Position numbers and translations under genes: made by a program. A stretch of DNA of 64,000 nt from Branchipolynoe longqiensis (taxonomy: Eukaryota > Annelida > Polychaeta > Phyllodocida > Polynoidae). Location: assembly GCA_030323885.1 (NCBI GenBank), contig CM059198.1, positions 77,684,931 to 77,748,930 on the forward strand. The letters are read 5' to 3'. This document shows, piece after piece, positions 22,538-32,452 of the stretch; positions within the stretch are counted from its first letter, which is position 1; the number at the start of each line of letters is the position of its first letter. Below the pieces are notes generated by a model, which saw only the letters and a list, made by a program, of their open reading frames with translations, ran no database searches and was not told the DNA's origin.

Positions 22538-22899
22538 TAAAGGGAAATAGCTTTTTTCCAACTGTGACATATGCACAACATATAAACCTTCATATGTACA
22601 TGTTTTCTGCTATTAATTGGAAGATTTTCACGTTTGGTCTCCATGTCACGCTTTAGTGTCCAGTTTCAGCGAATGACCCATATATTAAATACATTTAACT
22701 TTAAAATATCCAGCTTCATTTGAGAAGAACGTGGTATTGCATACATCAGTCCGGCGCAATCCAACGAGTGCATTGATACTGAAAAAAACTCAATAAACAT
22801 TTTAACAAAAAAAAAAAGAGGAAAGGACAAATTTTCTAAGTGTTTTCCATGACTCTGTCAGGAATTGAACTACAGCGTCCAGCAAAGGAAGCGGGCACC

Positions 22900-23165
22900 C
22901 TCCTCGGTCAGCCGTACGAGAACTGGTTTCTACGTATGAACATACGGGAGGCCTCCCATGCGGGAATTCAGTTCCCGGTCGAGTCAAACCAATGACATTA
23001 AAATTGATACTTGTTGCTTCCTAGCCTGGCACTCGGCATTAATAGGATAGTGTAATGACTGGTTAGCTAGAAAGTCACAATGAGTGCACTGTCACAAGTC
23101 GGTATCCGTTCTGATATGACCTTAGCTATTGCGAGGATGTAAAACTCCAACGACCAACAAACCAA
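22900..23165 (+). repeat. SINE family B, + copy of a second tail-to-tail pair
   Basis: Has a head remnant (GGGAGGCCTCCCATGCGGG), TCGAGTCAAACCAATGACAT, GCCTGGCACTCGGCATTAATAGG and the 3' end GCGAGGATGTAAAACTCCAAC. Confidence 0.75.
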
Positions 23166-23204
23166 CCGATGAAACCAGATCGTGATGCTAAGTTACTATA
23201 TGCC

Positions 23205-23400
23205 CTGGTTTGGTTGTTGGAATTTTACATCCTGGCAACATTTAAGGTCATATCAGAATGGGTACCGACTTGTGACTGCGCACTCATGGTGACTTTATAG
23301 TGCTGTCCCACTCGGAAATCAAGTCACCATAACGCGATATCCCACTCAGTCACATTATTCTGACACTGAGCTAACCAGTCCTTGCCCTACCCTATTATCC
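23205..23400 (-). repeat. SINE family B, - copy of a second tail-to-tail pair
   Basis: GTTGGAATTTTACATCCTGG to CTGAGCTAACCAGTCCTTGC in inverse sense. Its tail faces the tail of the 22900-23165 copy across about 40 bp. Confidence 0.75.
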
Positions 23401-24154
23401 CGATTTCCGCATTTTTTTTGTCGGAGACCACTTTCATTACCGATAACAAGAAAGTATAGTTATTCATAGAATAATAGAGACATTATTTAAAATAAGACAA
23501 TCAGTTGAAACACAAGGATGCTTTATTGACTTGTGTAACTTTGATGAATATCAATGATGGATGTAGATGATTTGTATACAGATAACATCTGCATTGCCCA
23601 ACAGAGCAGCAAATCACCATTCAGGGTTCATACACCTGAAGGAAGTCCAAATTCAACGCTTTTTCAAGCACTTTCCAGACCAACTTTCTTTTCCAATATG
23701 GCAAGGTTTTCGCTTGGATCTTGTGGCCGCATAATTCTCGTATCTCAAGATATAAATCTTAAAACCCAACCTTTTAGGCGTTTATATTTTATTTGAAATA
23801 ACAATATCATTTTCAAAGGTTTTCCAGATCGCAAGATTATTTTCAGTTATTCAAGCACTTGAGTACATAGGTACGAATCCTGCATGGTTATCTCCCTGCA
23901 GGGGAAATAGGGAACTAAAATTCACAGCTTGTCTCGATCTAGAAATTCCCAAGATAGTATTTAGTAGAAGGTAGTGATTTTTCAGAGTTATAACTGAGTA
24001 TATAATGAGAAAGTGGGAACAACAAAAGTTGTTTTAGAATACTTAATCACTGATGGTAAAATACATCATGTGTCCATCACATTGTCAGATATACATTTTA
24101 AGCAGAGTATTACCGAATGAAATTGATTGATTGATTGATTTCTGGGGGCGATTT

Positions 24155-24395
24155 AACGACGGGATAGCCAAATGAGTTGAGCGCCGACTGCCAGGTTTGG
24201 TAGGTCGTGTGATTTAAATCCCCGAGTTCAGTCCCTGGCCAAGTCAAACCAATGACATAAAAATGTTTACATGACAGCAACTAGCCTGGCGTTCAGCATT
24301 ACTAGGATAAGGCAAGGAGCAGTGGAATGAAGAAGACCAATTGTTCGCAATTGAAATTTTGGCTGCTTAATTAACTAATGTAGCAAACAAATTTT
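24155..24395 (+). repeat. SINE family A, diverged
   Basis: GACGGGATAGCCAAATGAGTTGAGC head, GAGCAGTGGAATGAAGAAGACC and CTGCTTAATTAACTAATGTAG end. The sequence at its end supplies TTTATT, the only nearby poly(A)-signal complement for POLR2K. Confidence 0.65.
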
Positions 24396-24398
24396 ATT
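24393..24398 (-). promoter_or_regulatory. Candidate POLR2K poly(A) signal
   Basis: TTTATT on the + strand (AATAAA on -), about 250 nt beyond the last terminal-exon copy. It could serve all four alternative terminal exons. Inferred from position only. Confidence 0.45.
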
Positions 24399-24646
24399 TT
24401 AAAATGGAGAGTTCATAATGACATCACAATAAGGGAATAGTCCCTCATCTCTGACTTAACGACATGAGAGGATTTTAAAAGTGTGACGTGAGTTTAACGT
24501 GGTGTCACAATGTTGGAGATGTGACGGTGCTGTAGACCACTTCGGGGCTGATGGTGATGACGCGTTGCCATGGTGATGAAGTGTGATGCTCCAACAAGAC
24601 ACTGGTAATGAGTGTGTGTGTGTGTGTGTCGGCGATGCTTAGGTTG

Positions 24647-24669
24647 CTATCTGCCATCAAACACCACCA
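24647..24669 (-). CDS. POLR2K: POLR2K terminal exon, copy 1 (most distal)
   Basis: Acceptor CATGTCACAG on the - strand, then TG GTG GTG TTT GAT GGC AGA TAG. Joined to the A left by exon 2 it gives M-V-V-F-D-G-R-stop. Confidence 0.8.
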
Positions 24670-27600
24670 CTGTGACATGGTTAAGGGATATACACGTGTG
24701 ACGTGCCAACAAGACACTGGTAATGTGTGTGTCGGCAATGCTTAAGTTACTATCTGCCATCAAACACCACCACTGTGACCTGGTTAAGGCATATATACAT
24801 GTGACGCGCCAACAATACACTGGTAATGACTGTGTGTGTGTGTGTCGGCAATGCTCAATTTACTATCTGCCGTCAAACACCACCACTGTGACCTGGTTAA
24901 GGCATATATACATGTGACGCACCAACAAGACACTGGTAATGTGTGTGTGTGTCGGCAATGCTTAAGTTGCTACCTGCCGTCAAACACTACCACTGCGACA
25001 TGGTTCAGGCATACATACAGCAGAGTACATTTCACTGACAATGATGAGCTGCATTTCTTGCCCCCCCCCCCCCCCCCCCGCACACCTACTAATATCATAC
25101 ACTGTACGCGCCTCTCCAGTTGGATCCTAAACATTTAACTAAAGTTGCACTCCGATAAAAGCATCAAATTTTCAAACCGGATTTGAACCTACATATCTTG
25201 TTTGTTGGGATTTTACCTCCTGGAAACATCTAAGGTCATATCAGGATGGGTACCGACTTAAAACAGTGCGCACTCATAGCGACTTAATAGTGCTGCCCCA
25301 CTGGGAGACCAGGCCGCCAGCGCCAGTCCTTGCCCTATCCAAATAATGCAGAGCAGTAGGCTAAGTAGCGCAAGTATCAATTTTGTAAGTCATTGGTTTG
25401 ACTCAACCAGGATTTAAACTCCTGACCTTCCACACGGAAAACCTGTGCTCTACTGATTTAGCCACCACTTCTGGTTCCTACGTATCCAATTTAGATACGG
25501 GTGCACTTACTGAGTATTTGGTGCTACATAAAAGGGCATAGTAAGTAAATTTAATAGAAACTATTACTGCTGAAGCTTATGGGTTCAGAGTTTTGACAAC
25601 CATGCCAAAATTAATTTGGCATGTTTACACTTCAAATATCTCCCAAGTTATGCTTAGGTCACAAATGCTGTGCCACATTATCCTGAATTCATACACGTAT
25701 TTAATATACAAAAACAATCATAACTTTGTTAATATTGATCACACAAACATGAATTTTGTATCATATTGATATTCACTTTACACCTGTTCACTGATGTCAA
25801 CAAATGTGACCGTACAGTGTTGTGGAGTCTGGATTGGCAGGATTGTGGCGTGCAGCGTTGTGATTTTCCAAAGTTAAGATAACTTTGACTTAAAATAACC
25901 GAAACCGCTTGCGGCGAGCAAAAAATGTACGGTCACCGTGCGACAACCGAATCCCACCATACGGTCTGGCCGATGTGGCTAGCTACGGTTGCTGCAAGCA
26001 CGCTGTAGCGCATTTGTGACCGTAGCATTAGTAATTTAAAAGCAGTTACTTCAAACTAAAATAATGTCGATGATAATGATCAACCTCAGGAAAGGAGCCA
26101 TATAGACAGGTAGGCGTTGGTAGTATGGTGATATCAGGGAGCCTAGGTGGTGTAATGGTTAGCACACTGCCCCGGAAGTCAAAGAGATGTGGGTTTGAGT
26201 CCCGCTCTAGGCGCAATATTTCCCATTTTCATCACCCCCATGACAATATCATGTTTATTTGCTGGATTTTTACATCCTGGAAAACCTAAGGTGATATCAG
26301 GATGAGTACTGACTTGTGATAATGCGCACACGTGGTGCCGGTGGTTTGGTCTCCCTGTGGGGCAGCACTATAAAGTTGCCATGAGTGCACCCTGTCACAA
26401 GTCAGTAGCCGTCCTAATATGACCATGGATATTTGTTGTTTTACATCCTAGCAAGATCTAAGGTCATATGGGGACGGGTACTGATTTGTGACAGTGCACA
26501 TGGCGATTTTATAGTGCTGCTTCACTTGGAGACCAGGCCACTGGCAACATGACCCGATATCCCACACAGTCACATTATCCTGATACTGTGCTAACCGGTT
26601 CTTGTCCTATCGCATTAATGCAGAGTACCAGGCTAGGTACCGACAAGTATAAACTTGTATAAGTCATTGGTTTGACTCGGCTGGGATTCAAACTCCCAAC
26701 CTTCCGCATGGGAAGCATGCGCTCTACCTGCAGCTACTGCGTCTGGTCGACCTTGGATGTTGCCAGGACGTAAAACTCCCAAACACGGTCATTGGTCACA
26801 ATCTATTCGATAATAACTTTGCCTACATGCTTTGCTCCACACGGGGTTCAAAAGGATACTTCTCCTGGTTCGCTTCTTGTACATGATGCGATAACCGCAC
26901 TCTCGACAACGAATTGGATCTCGGGCCTTTATCTCATTTTCATGATGACAATCTGGAAATGGAATCGAAGAAAATGCAAATTTCAATAAACTAAATTGTA
27001 GTTATTTGCATTGGACATGTCTTCGTTTGTTTCAAAATATAGTGTCAAATGGTGAAAATAGTTTCTGTACTGTATCTGTACTCAGTGTTTGATGCAGAGT
27101 TTCATAGTACTTGCAGATGGAAACAAAATCTTACGATGTTAATGACTCCAGAAAAGGTAAACTCTTTCATCATTTTTATTTTTTATAGAAATAAATGTCT
27201 TCAACTTAATGAAGACATTTTATATGACCATTTGAAGTGAAATTTGCTATTGTTCATAGGTTTTCATTAAGTTTGTGACACTTTATTTTCAATGATGTTG
27301 ACAATGGCACAAATTAGTGATGTCATTTTCTATTTATTTAGCTACATCCATCCCAATAGGATACATAATACACAATATTAACATTTACTTTTGATCTAAA
27401 ATATCTCCCACATTATTAGGCTAAATGATGAAATCTAAATATTGACACTCCAATAATGGGTTTCTTTGAAATATGCATTTCAAGTAGACTACCTCAAGTG
27501 GTACACAGTTTCTGAGAATGACCCATATACATCAAGTCGTGGAAATCCGAGAAAACGCGGATATCTTTTATCCCTGTATGTTTAAAGCCTTGTCTAAAGG

Positions 27601-29341
27601 GCCATTTTTAATTTTTTTTTATTGAGGCTGTATTTATACTGTCCATAGCATATAAGCCCGGATACCCAGGCTTGTTTTCAATGCTGGCCAGTTGTAGTGT
27701 TGGTGTTTTCTTACCACACAGGGGCTGCTGATAAGGTATTTGATTGCCTGCATTTCAGTAGCAGATAGATAATTGGTTGGCATGGTTAATAGCCTATGTT
27801 AGTTTTTTTGGATTTTCTTGGTATATATGTATTATTTTTTTCTACTCTTATTACTAGACTAGCCTACTCCTATTTACATATCATAGGCTTGTACGTAGCT
27901 GTGTGGTGTGTTATCTGGCTACTTTTGGCATGGTTACCTTCCATTGGGTGTCCCGCTGGTGGGCCGTGACATATCACATGCCCCTTTGCAGTGCAGCTTA
28001 GTGGGGGTTTCCTAGCCTAATTTGCACAGATATTTTTTGTAAGTTTTTAGGTCAGGAATTTGTCGTTCCTTTACCGTTTGGGCATTCCACACCTTGGCAG
28101 CCATTTCCAGCATGCTTCTCTCATGAGCTTTTATTTGGCTTCTGGTCTGCTTTAGTAGTGGCGCATTATTTGCTCTAGTAGCCCTTTGTGGTTTTGTGTA
28201 GAAGTTTAATGTTTTGACTATAGCTATATGCTAATGTTTTCAAATGAATTATTCTCCTATTTTCTAGTAATTTCACTTTGGTTCTTTTGTGTATGTCATA
28301 GGTGGGGTGCAGCTTGTCTACTCTTAGACAGATTTTTAGGGCTCTGTTCTGCAGTGTTTGCAGTTTTTTTTAGTAGTTCTTTTCTCGCACCCATGTAGTT
28401 TACATCTCCATAGTCAAAATAGGGGAGCACCATGCCCTTGAAGATTTTTTATTGACATTTCTTGTGTCATGTAGTCTCTTAGCTTTGCAAATAGCCACAG
28501 TTTGTGGTTTACTTTTTGTATAATTTTATTTATACATAGGTTGTAGTTTAGTTGGCTGTCCAACTCAAGGCCTAGGTATTTGTAATGGTCTACATTTTCT
28601 AGTGTTTGGTTTCCTAACTTACAGTGTAGTTTTCTTTCTGGCATTTGTTTATGTGAGAAGAGTACTGTTTTTGATTTGCTTGTGTTGATGGTTATTTTGT
28701 TGGACTCACACCACTCATCTAGTTTTAGTAGGAGTTTATTTAGTTTAGTTATTACCTCCTCTTCTGTGGTGCCATTTGCGTATATGACTGTGTCATCTGC
28801 ATATAGTTGGAGCATTCAGTTTGCAACCATTTTTCAAGATCGTTTATATAGATTATAAAGAGTAGTGGCCCTAACACTGACCCTTGGGGTACACCACATG
28901 TGACAGGTTGGTTGTCTGATAGTGTATTGTTTATTTTTGTTTTCTGTTGTCTGTTGTTCAGGTAGCATCTTATCCAATCCATAGTGTTGGATTTTATGCC
29001 CATGGTTTTTAGTTTTTCCAGTAGTATTTTGTGGTCTACTGTGTCGAATGCTTTGCTGAAGTCAATGAAGGTGGCTCCAACTAATTGTTTTTGGTTCATT
29101 GATGCCATTATGTCATTTGTTAGGTTAGCTATTGTTTTTGATGTGGAGTGCAGTTTCCTGAAACCCCCTTGACTTTCGTTTAGTATATCGGAGATTCCCC
29201 ACCTCTAAACACCTAATTAAGACAATCTGTTCATGATGAGTTAATATTTTGACATTTCCAACTAGATTGGCTACTCACTTTTCCATCTATTTGTTGATTT
29301 AGCATGAAAATGAAACACTGCGAATATCACAACATAACTAA

Positions 29342-29373
<32 letters not shown>

Positions 29374-30801
29374 GCTGTTGGTCGCAATGCGACAAAGACG
29401 GCTTTCATTACTTGACTGCCACTCTCCATTTAGCTCTCTGCTGTGAGAGTGATGTGTACATTTCATGAAAGCTGCCAGCAAAAGTGTTGAAGTGCTGCTG
29501 GCTTTTGCAAGTTACCAGCGGCACTCTCGGGGAGCAAATAGAGGTTTCACACCGGCAAGAACATGTCCAGACAGGCGCAAAACTATTTGTCCCTGCAGTG
29601 GCTGGTCGGGAGATGTTGGGAGTTCCATACATCAACTGCCCTTAATGCTGCCACAGTGACATGGTTTTCTGTTTAGGGTTTGCTCCCTTAGCCTTCGGTA
29701 CTGTCAAGAACCTGTACCACAAGGCACAACATATCCCACTCAGTCACATTATACTGGCACTGAGCCAACCATCCTTGCCATATCCTATTAATGCCGAGCA
29801 CCAAGCTAGGAAGCAACAAGTATCAAATTTTATAAGTTGTTGGTTTGACTCGACCAGGAATCAAACTCCCGGCCTTCCACATGGGAAGCCTCCGCTCTAC
29901 CAATATGGCAACAGCGTCCAGTAATTTCATGTTAGAACCCAAGCACAACAGATTTCATTCAAGCGCTCTCTTTAGGTGAAACATACTAAAACGTAAATAA
30001 TTCACATGCCATGTAACCAAGTATCTGGCGTAACCATCATAAATGCAAGTAACCAAGGAGTCACAAATGTAATAACTGTAGTAACGTAGCCAACGTGCTG
30101 AACCCAGCTACGACAAACCGTCATTTGCCGTTCAATATTCGCACAGTAAGGAGCAGTAGTACATAGTACTGTAGTAACGTAGCCAACGTGCTGAACCCAG
30201 CTACGACAAACCACCACTTGTCGTTCAATATTCGCACAGTAAGGAGCAGTAGTACATAGTACTGTAGTAACGTAGCCAACATGCTGAACCGAGCTACGAC
30301 AAACCGCCACTTGTCGTTCAATATTCGCACAGTAAGGAGCAGTAGTACATAGTATTGTAGTAACGCAGCCAACGTGCTGAACCGAGCTGCGACAAACTGC
30401 CACTTGCCGTTCAATATTCGCACAGTAAGGAGCAGTAGTACATAGTACTGTAGTAACGTAGCCAACGTGCTGAACCGAGCTACGACAAACCGCCACTTGT
30501 CGTTCAATATTCGCACAGTAAGGAGCAGTAGTACATAGTATTGTAGTAACGCAGCCAACGTGCTGAACTGAGCTGCGACAAACTGCCACTTGCCGTTCAA
30601 TATTCGCACAGTAAGGAACAGTAGTACATAGTATCTTAGTGAGCTATACCCGAAATGAATAATAATTTCACCTATTTGTATGTAAATATTGCTACTGTGT
30701 TTGGGGAAAGGATTTGATTGAGACTTACCCCCACAAATGTAGATCATAATTTGCGGTTTCTGTGTCGGCCCGTCCTTACCATCTCCACGAGGGGTGTTCA
30801 T
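24647..30801 (-). CDS. POLR2K: POLR2K (RPB12/RPABC4) gene with four tandem terminal exons
   Basis: A small zinc-ribbon subunit shared by RNA polymerases I, II and III. Exon 1 (30801-30729) starts MNTPRGDGK and ends MIYICG plus one base. Exon 2 (26952-26860) supplies [20 protein letters not shown] and [11 protein letters not shown] plus one base. Any one of four 23-nt exons supplies the end (M)VVFDGR-stop. The product is 62 residues against 58 in human as I recall it. The zinc site is C-x2-C-x13-C-x2-C across the exon 1/2 junction. Human ends LVVFDAR; here Ala is replaced by Gly in all four copies. The exon 2 donor GTATCC is weak. Intron 1 is 3776 bp and contains a LINE; intron 2 is 1867 bp if the nearest terminal exon is used. 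Exon order, phases and protein length all fit, so I am confident of the gene. Which terminal exon is used is unknown. Confidence 0.93.
24750..24772 (-). CDS. POLR2K: POLR2K terminal exon, copy 2
   Basis: Acceptor CAGGTCACAG; the coding bases are identical to copy 1 (GAT for Asp, AGA for Arg). Confidence 0.8.
24863..24885 (-). CDS. POLR2K: POLR2K terminal exon, copy 3
   Basis: Acceptor CAGGTCACAG. Differs from copies 1 and 2 by GAC for GAT, which is synonymous. Confidence 0.8.
24970..24992 (-). CDS. POLR2K: POLR2K terminal exon, copy 4 (nearest to exon 2)
   Basis: Acceptor CATGTCGCAG. Has GTA for GTG, GAC, and AGG for AGA, all synonymous. This is the first acceptor reached by transcription and the most diverged copy. 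Confidence 0.8.
25062..25079. repeat. Poly(C) run
   Basis: 18 C in a row. Similar runs lie at 40026-40049 (C) and 46636-46650 (G). Confidence 0.95.
25203..25480 (-). repeat. SINE family B, nearly full length, in POLR2K intron 2
   Basis: Reads inversely from the tail (GATTTTACCTCCTGGAAAC) through CACTGGGAGACCAGGCCGCC to the head region GCTCTACTGATTTAGCCACC. It interrupts an AAGTTGCATAGTCC-type repeat whose parts lie on both sides (25145-25200 and 25485-25680). Confidence 0.78.
26050..26250 (+). repeat. SINE family D (tRNA-headed)
   Basis: GGGAGCCTAGGTGGTGTAAT begins the tRNA-like part; GGGTTTGAGTCCCGCTCTAG is the B-box half; then TTTCCCATTTTCATCACCCC. The same family forms the array at 61690-62900. 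Confidence 0.75.
26255..26745 (-). repeat. SINE family B cluster: fragment, + copy and full - copy
   Basis: An inverted 3' fragment (26262-26350) runs directly into a + fragment (26355-26435). The tail of that fragment meets the tail of a full-length - copy (26440-26745) ending with its tRNA-like head (GCATGCGCTCTACC). It lies in POLR2K intron 2. Confidence 0.75.
26860..26952 (-). CDS. POLR2K: POLR2K exon 2
   Basis: Acceptor CCATTTCCAG, 93 nt, donor AGAA|GTATCC. Encodes the core [19 protein letters not shown] and [12 protein letters not shown], almost residue for residue as in other animals. It holds three of the four zinc cysteines. Confidence 0.95.
27030..27535 (+). repeat. Right half of a TGGGTCRTTCTCAG-type MITE
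   Basis: From ATAGTGTCAAATGGTGAAAAT to GTTTCTGAGAATGACCCATA it matches 32938-33428 at high identity. The left terminal repeat is missing. It lies in POLR2K intron 1. Confidence 0.8.
27605..29190 (-). mobile_element. CR1/Jockey-like LINE, copy 2, in POLR2K intron 1
   Basis: Inverse orientation to the window and co-oriented with POLR2K. The 3' end (TTTTATTGAGGCTGTATTTA) is at 27617. RT motifs [33 protein letters not shown] and a [11 protein letters not shown] block lie between 28740 and 29108 but in two frames, broken near 28800. It is 5' truncated at QGGFRKL. This copy lacks the MITE found in copy 1. Confidence 0.88.
29340..29373. repeat. (ATC)n microsatellite
   Basis: ATCATC repeats, next to the dispersed repeat that follows. 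Confidence 0.9.
29375..29725 (+). repeat. Dispersed ~350-bp repeat, copy 1
   Basis: Matches 50035-50400 over its whole length (GCAATGCGA.AAAG, GTGTTGAARTGCTGCTG, CTTTTGCAAGTTAC, GAGCAAATAGAGGT, CTATTTGTCCCTGCA.TGGC, AACCTGTACCACA). Non-coding; class unknown. Confidence 0.8.
29727..29925 (-). repeat. SINE family B, inverted, 3' truncated
   Basis: Begins at the central CATATCCCACTCAGTCACATTA and reads to the head (GGAAGCCTCCGCTCTACC). It abuts the dispersed repeat directly. Confidence 0.72.
30075..30640 (-). repeat. 93-bp minisatellite in POLR2K intron 1, about 6 units
   Basis: GTAGTAACGTAGCC recurs at 30078 and 30171 and then every 93 bp. Units alternate between two types (GTAGTAACGTAGCC and GTAGTAACGCAGCC), a 186-bp higher-order pattern. 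Since 93 is divisible by three, two - strand frames stay open across it, with 31-residue repeats ([14 protein letters not shown]..). I do not call these genes. Confidence 0.92.
30729..30801 (-). CDS. POLR2K: POLR2K exon 1
   Basis: 24 codons plus one base: [16 protein letters not shown], then MIYICG, donor GGGG|GTAAGT. The start at 30801 is chosen because it gives an N-terminus of family length before the conserved MIYICG; an upstream in-frame Met at 30819 is possible. It contributes the first zinc cysteine. Confidence 0.92.
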
Positions 30802-30844
30802 TTCTAGATTCAAATTCATAAATGATAGGTTATTATTTTTGCCA

Positions 30845-31720
30845 AGCTTCAACTCAAGTTACCTAGTCCGATGATTTTGAGTTCATGACATTTAACAAAA
30901 ACGATAAATACAGTGAACCCCCGATATAACGGGATTGGTGGAGTCCAAAAATCGTCGCGAAAAAGGCAAGGTAACGCTAAATGGGGTTATAGTTTACTGA
31001 ATTCCCTTTGAATTAAAGCTGAACTTCGATATTGGTGCATTAATTAAGGATGCATATTCGGACCATTTTGAGTTTCTGTCATTTTCTGAGATCAAGATAT
31101 TAGGTTGGTCGCTATAATCTATCCTACTTTAGTTTGAAGTAACTTTGATTTGAAATGGCTACCTTTTTATATATTTGAAATGCAAACATGCCAAAATAAT
31201 TCTGGCAAGCATGCCAAAACTCTGACAACATATGCTTCTTCAGTAACATATTTAATTAAATTGTCCGAATGACAAACTCAAAGCTATAGGACCATGCAAC
31301 ATTAAAGAATTCTATATCCAATGACGCATCACGGTATACCCGAATTCGCGTAGAATCGGGGTTGCACTGTATGTTAGGTTGATTGTTATAATGTACCTTA
31401 ATTTACTTGCAAACATTGAAGTAACTTATTTGAAATCAGTAATTTTGGAGATAATTTGATTGAAAATATGCTAAATTAACTTCATATTAAATTTGTGACA
31501 CCTTTGTGACATTAGGCTTCAGTAGTAACAGGTTTGATTAAATTGACTTAATATTGCCTTCTACACATTAACAAACGCTTAATGAGTGCACCAGTATCTA
31601 AGTTAGACATGCGGGGTTAAATGTAGGTCAGTGCTTTGTTTTCGAAATGTTGATGTTTCATCGGACCAAGCAGCTTTGGCAATCTGTCGCCAAATCAAAG
31701 AAATTGAGTAACAAACTGTT
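30845..31720. repeat. AAGTTGCATAGTCC-type dispersed repeats, two or more tandem pieces
   Basis: Several pieces of the AT-rich family lie in a row: AAGTTACCTAGTCCGATG at 30852; an opposite-sense block with TTTAATTAAATTGTCCG near 31250; and TAGGTTGATTGTTATAATG near 31375 to GAAATGTTGATGTTTCATCGG near 31650. A short CCCCGATATAACGGG / GCACTGTA-type repeat is mixed in. Non-coding. Confidence 0.6.
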
Positions 31721-31852
31721 ACTAGTGTTAGCCATTAGCAATTGTTTATAACCCACAAAGTTTCACGGCACCAAACAGGATGCCCAGAAACCACAAGCCA
31801 CCAAATGCCACACTACAGACGAAGTATGTGCTTAACAATACTGAGTCATATA

Positions 31853-32345
31853 TGGGTCATTCTCAGCAATCGTGGAACCAGTTGTGTGACATGGAAACCA
31901 AAGTGAAAACATTCCAAATAATAGCAGAGTCTATGTTCATATGAAGGTATACAAGTTGTGCATGTTACAGTCGAAAAAATAGCAATTTCACTATTTTAAA
32001 CAAATTGAGAAAAAACCCTGTTAAAATGAGTTGTGTAACCTTCATCGATACATAACATTTCAAACAAGATTTTACTGATTACAGTTAAGCAAAAAAGATT
32101 GTCTTACATGATAAAAAAAGTTTGGGTAGATGCATCGCATTGATATGAAAATTTTAACACAATATCATAGAAGCACATTTTGTGGGATAGATTAAATACA
32201 TGTAGTATTTATTGCCAACATACTTAATACAGAGGCAACAATAACTATTTGACTTTCTACCCGTACCACTACCCCAAAAAAAGGCGTAATCATTAACAAT
32301 GTAATGCAAAATATGAATGATAACTATTCTTTAAAAATGTTTTTA
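31853..32345 (+). repeat. TGGGTCATTCTCAG-type MITE-like copy, left part
   Basis: Starts ATATGGGTCATTCTCAGC. Shares GTGTGACATGGAAACC, GATTACAGTTAAGCAAAA and CACATTTTGTGGGATAG with 21890-22276 (inverted) and 46310-46610. Confidence 0.65.
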
Positions 32346-32452
32346 TATGAATGAAAAGCAAATAAGAGGTGGAGGACCTAGTCCCAGCAAGCAGTTTAAA
32401 TCCATATTGGCATAGAGTTTGGCATTGGGAGAAAATGCACAAAAAGTGAAGA

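Larger units (their letters stand above)
24573..25010 (-). repeat. ~107-bp tandem array carrying four POLR2K terminal exons
   Basis: Landmark TCGGC.ATGCT occurs at 24629, 24732, 24845 and 24952 (spacing 103, 113, 107). Length differences come from the (GT)n tract in each unit. Read on the - strand, each unit holds CCTTAAC (or CCTGAAC), a TCRCAG acceptor, the 23-nt coding end of POLR2K, a stop and a CA tract. A partial unit without the exon lies at 24573-24610. Confidence 0.93.

Noticed and set aside
25150..25185. A - strand TTTGATGCT stretch considered as the POLR2K last exon (F-D-A)
   Set aside because: It lacks a suitable acceptor, the VV before it and an Arg-stop after it; the four copies at 24647-24992 fit exactly.
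30002..30589. A 195-codon - strand frame with perfect 31-residue repeats
   Set aside because: Made only of the 93-bp minisatellite in POLR2K intron 1; the second overlapping frame is equally open, as expected for a repeat whose period is a multiple of three.
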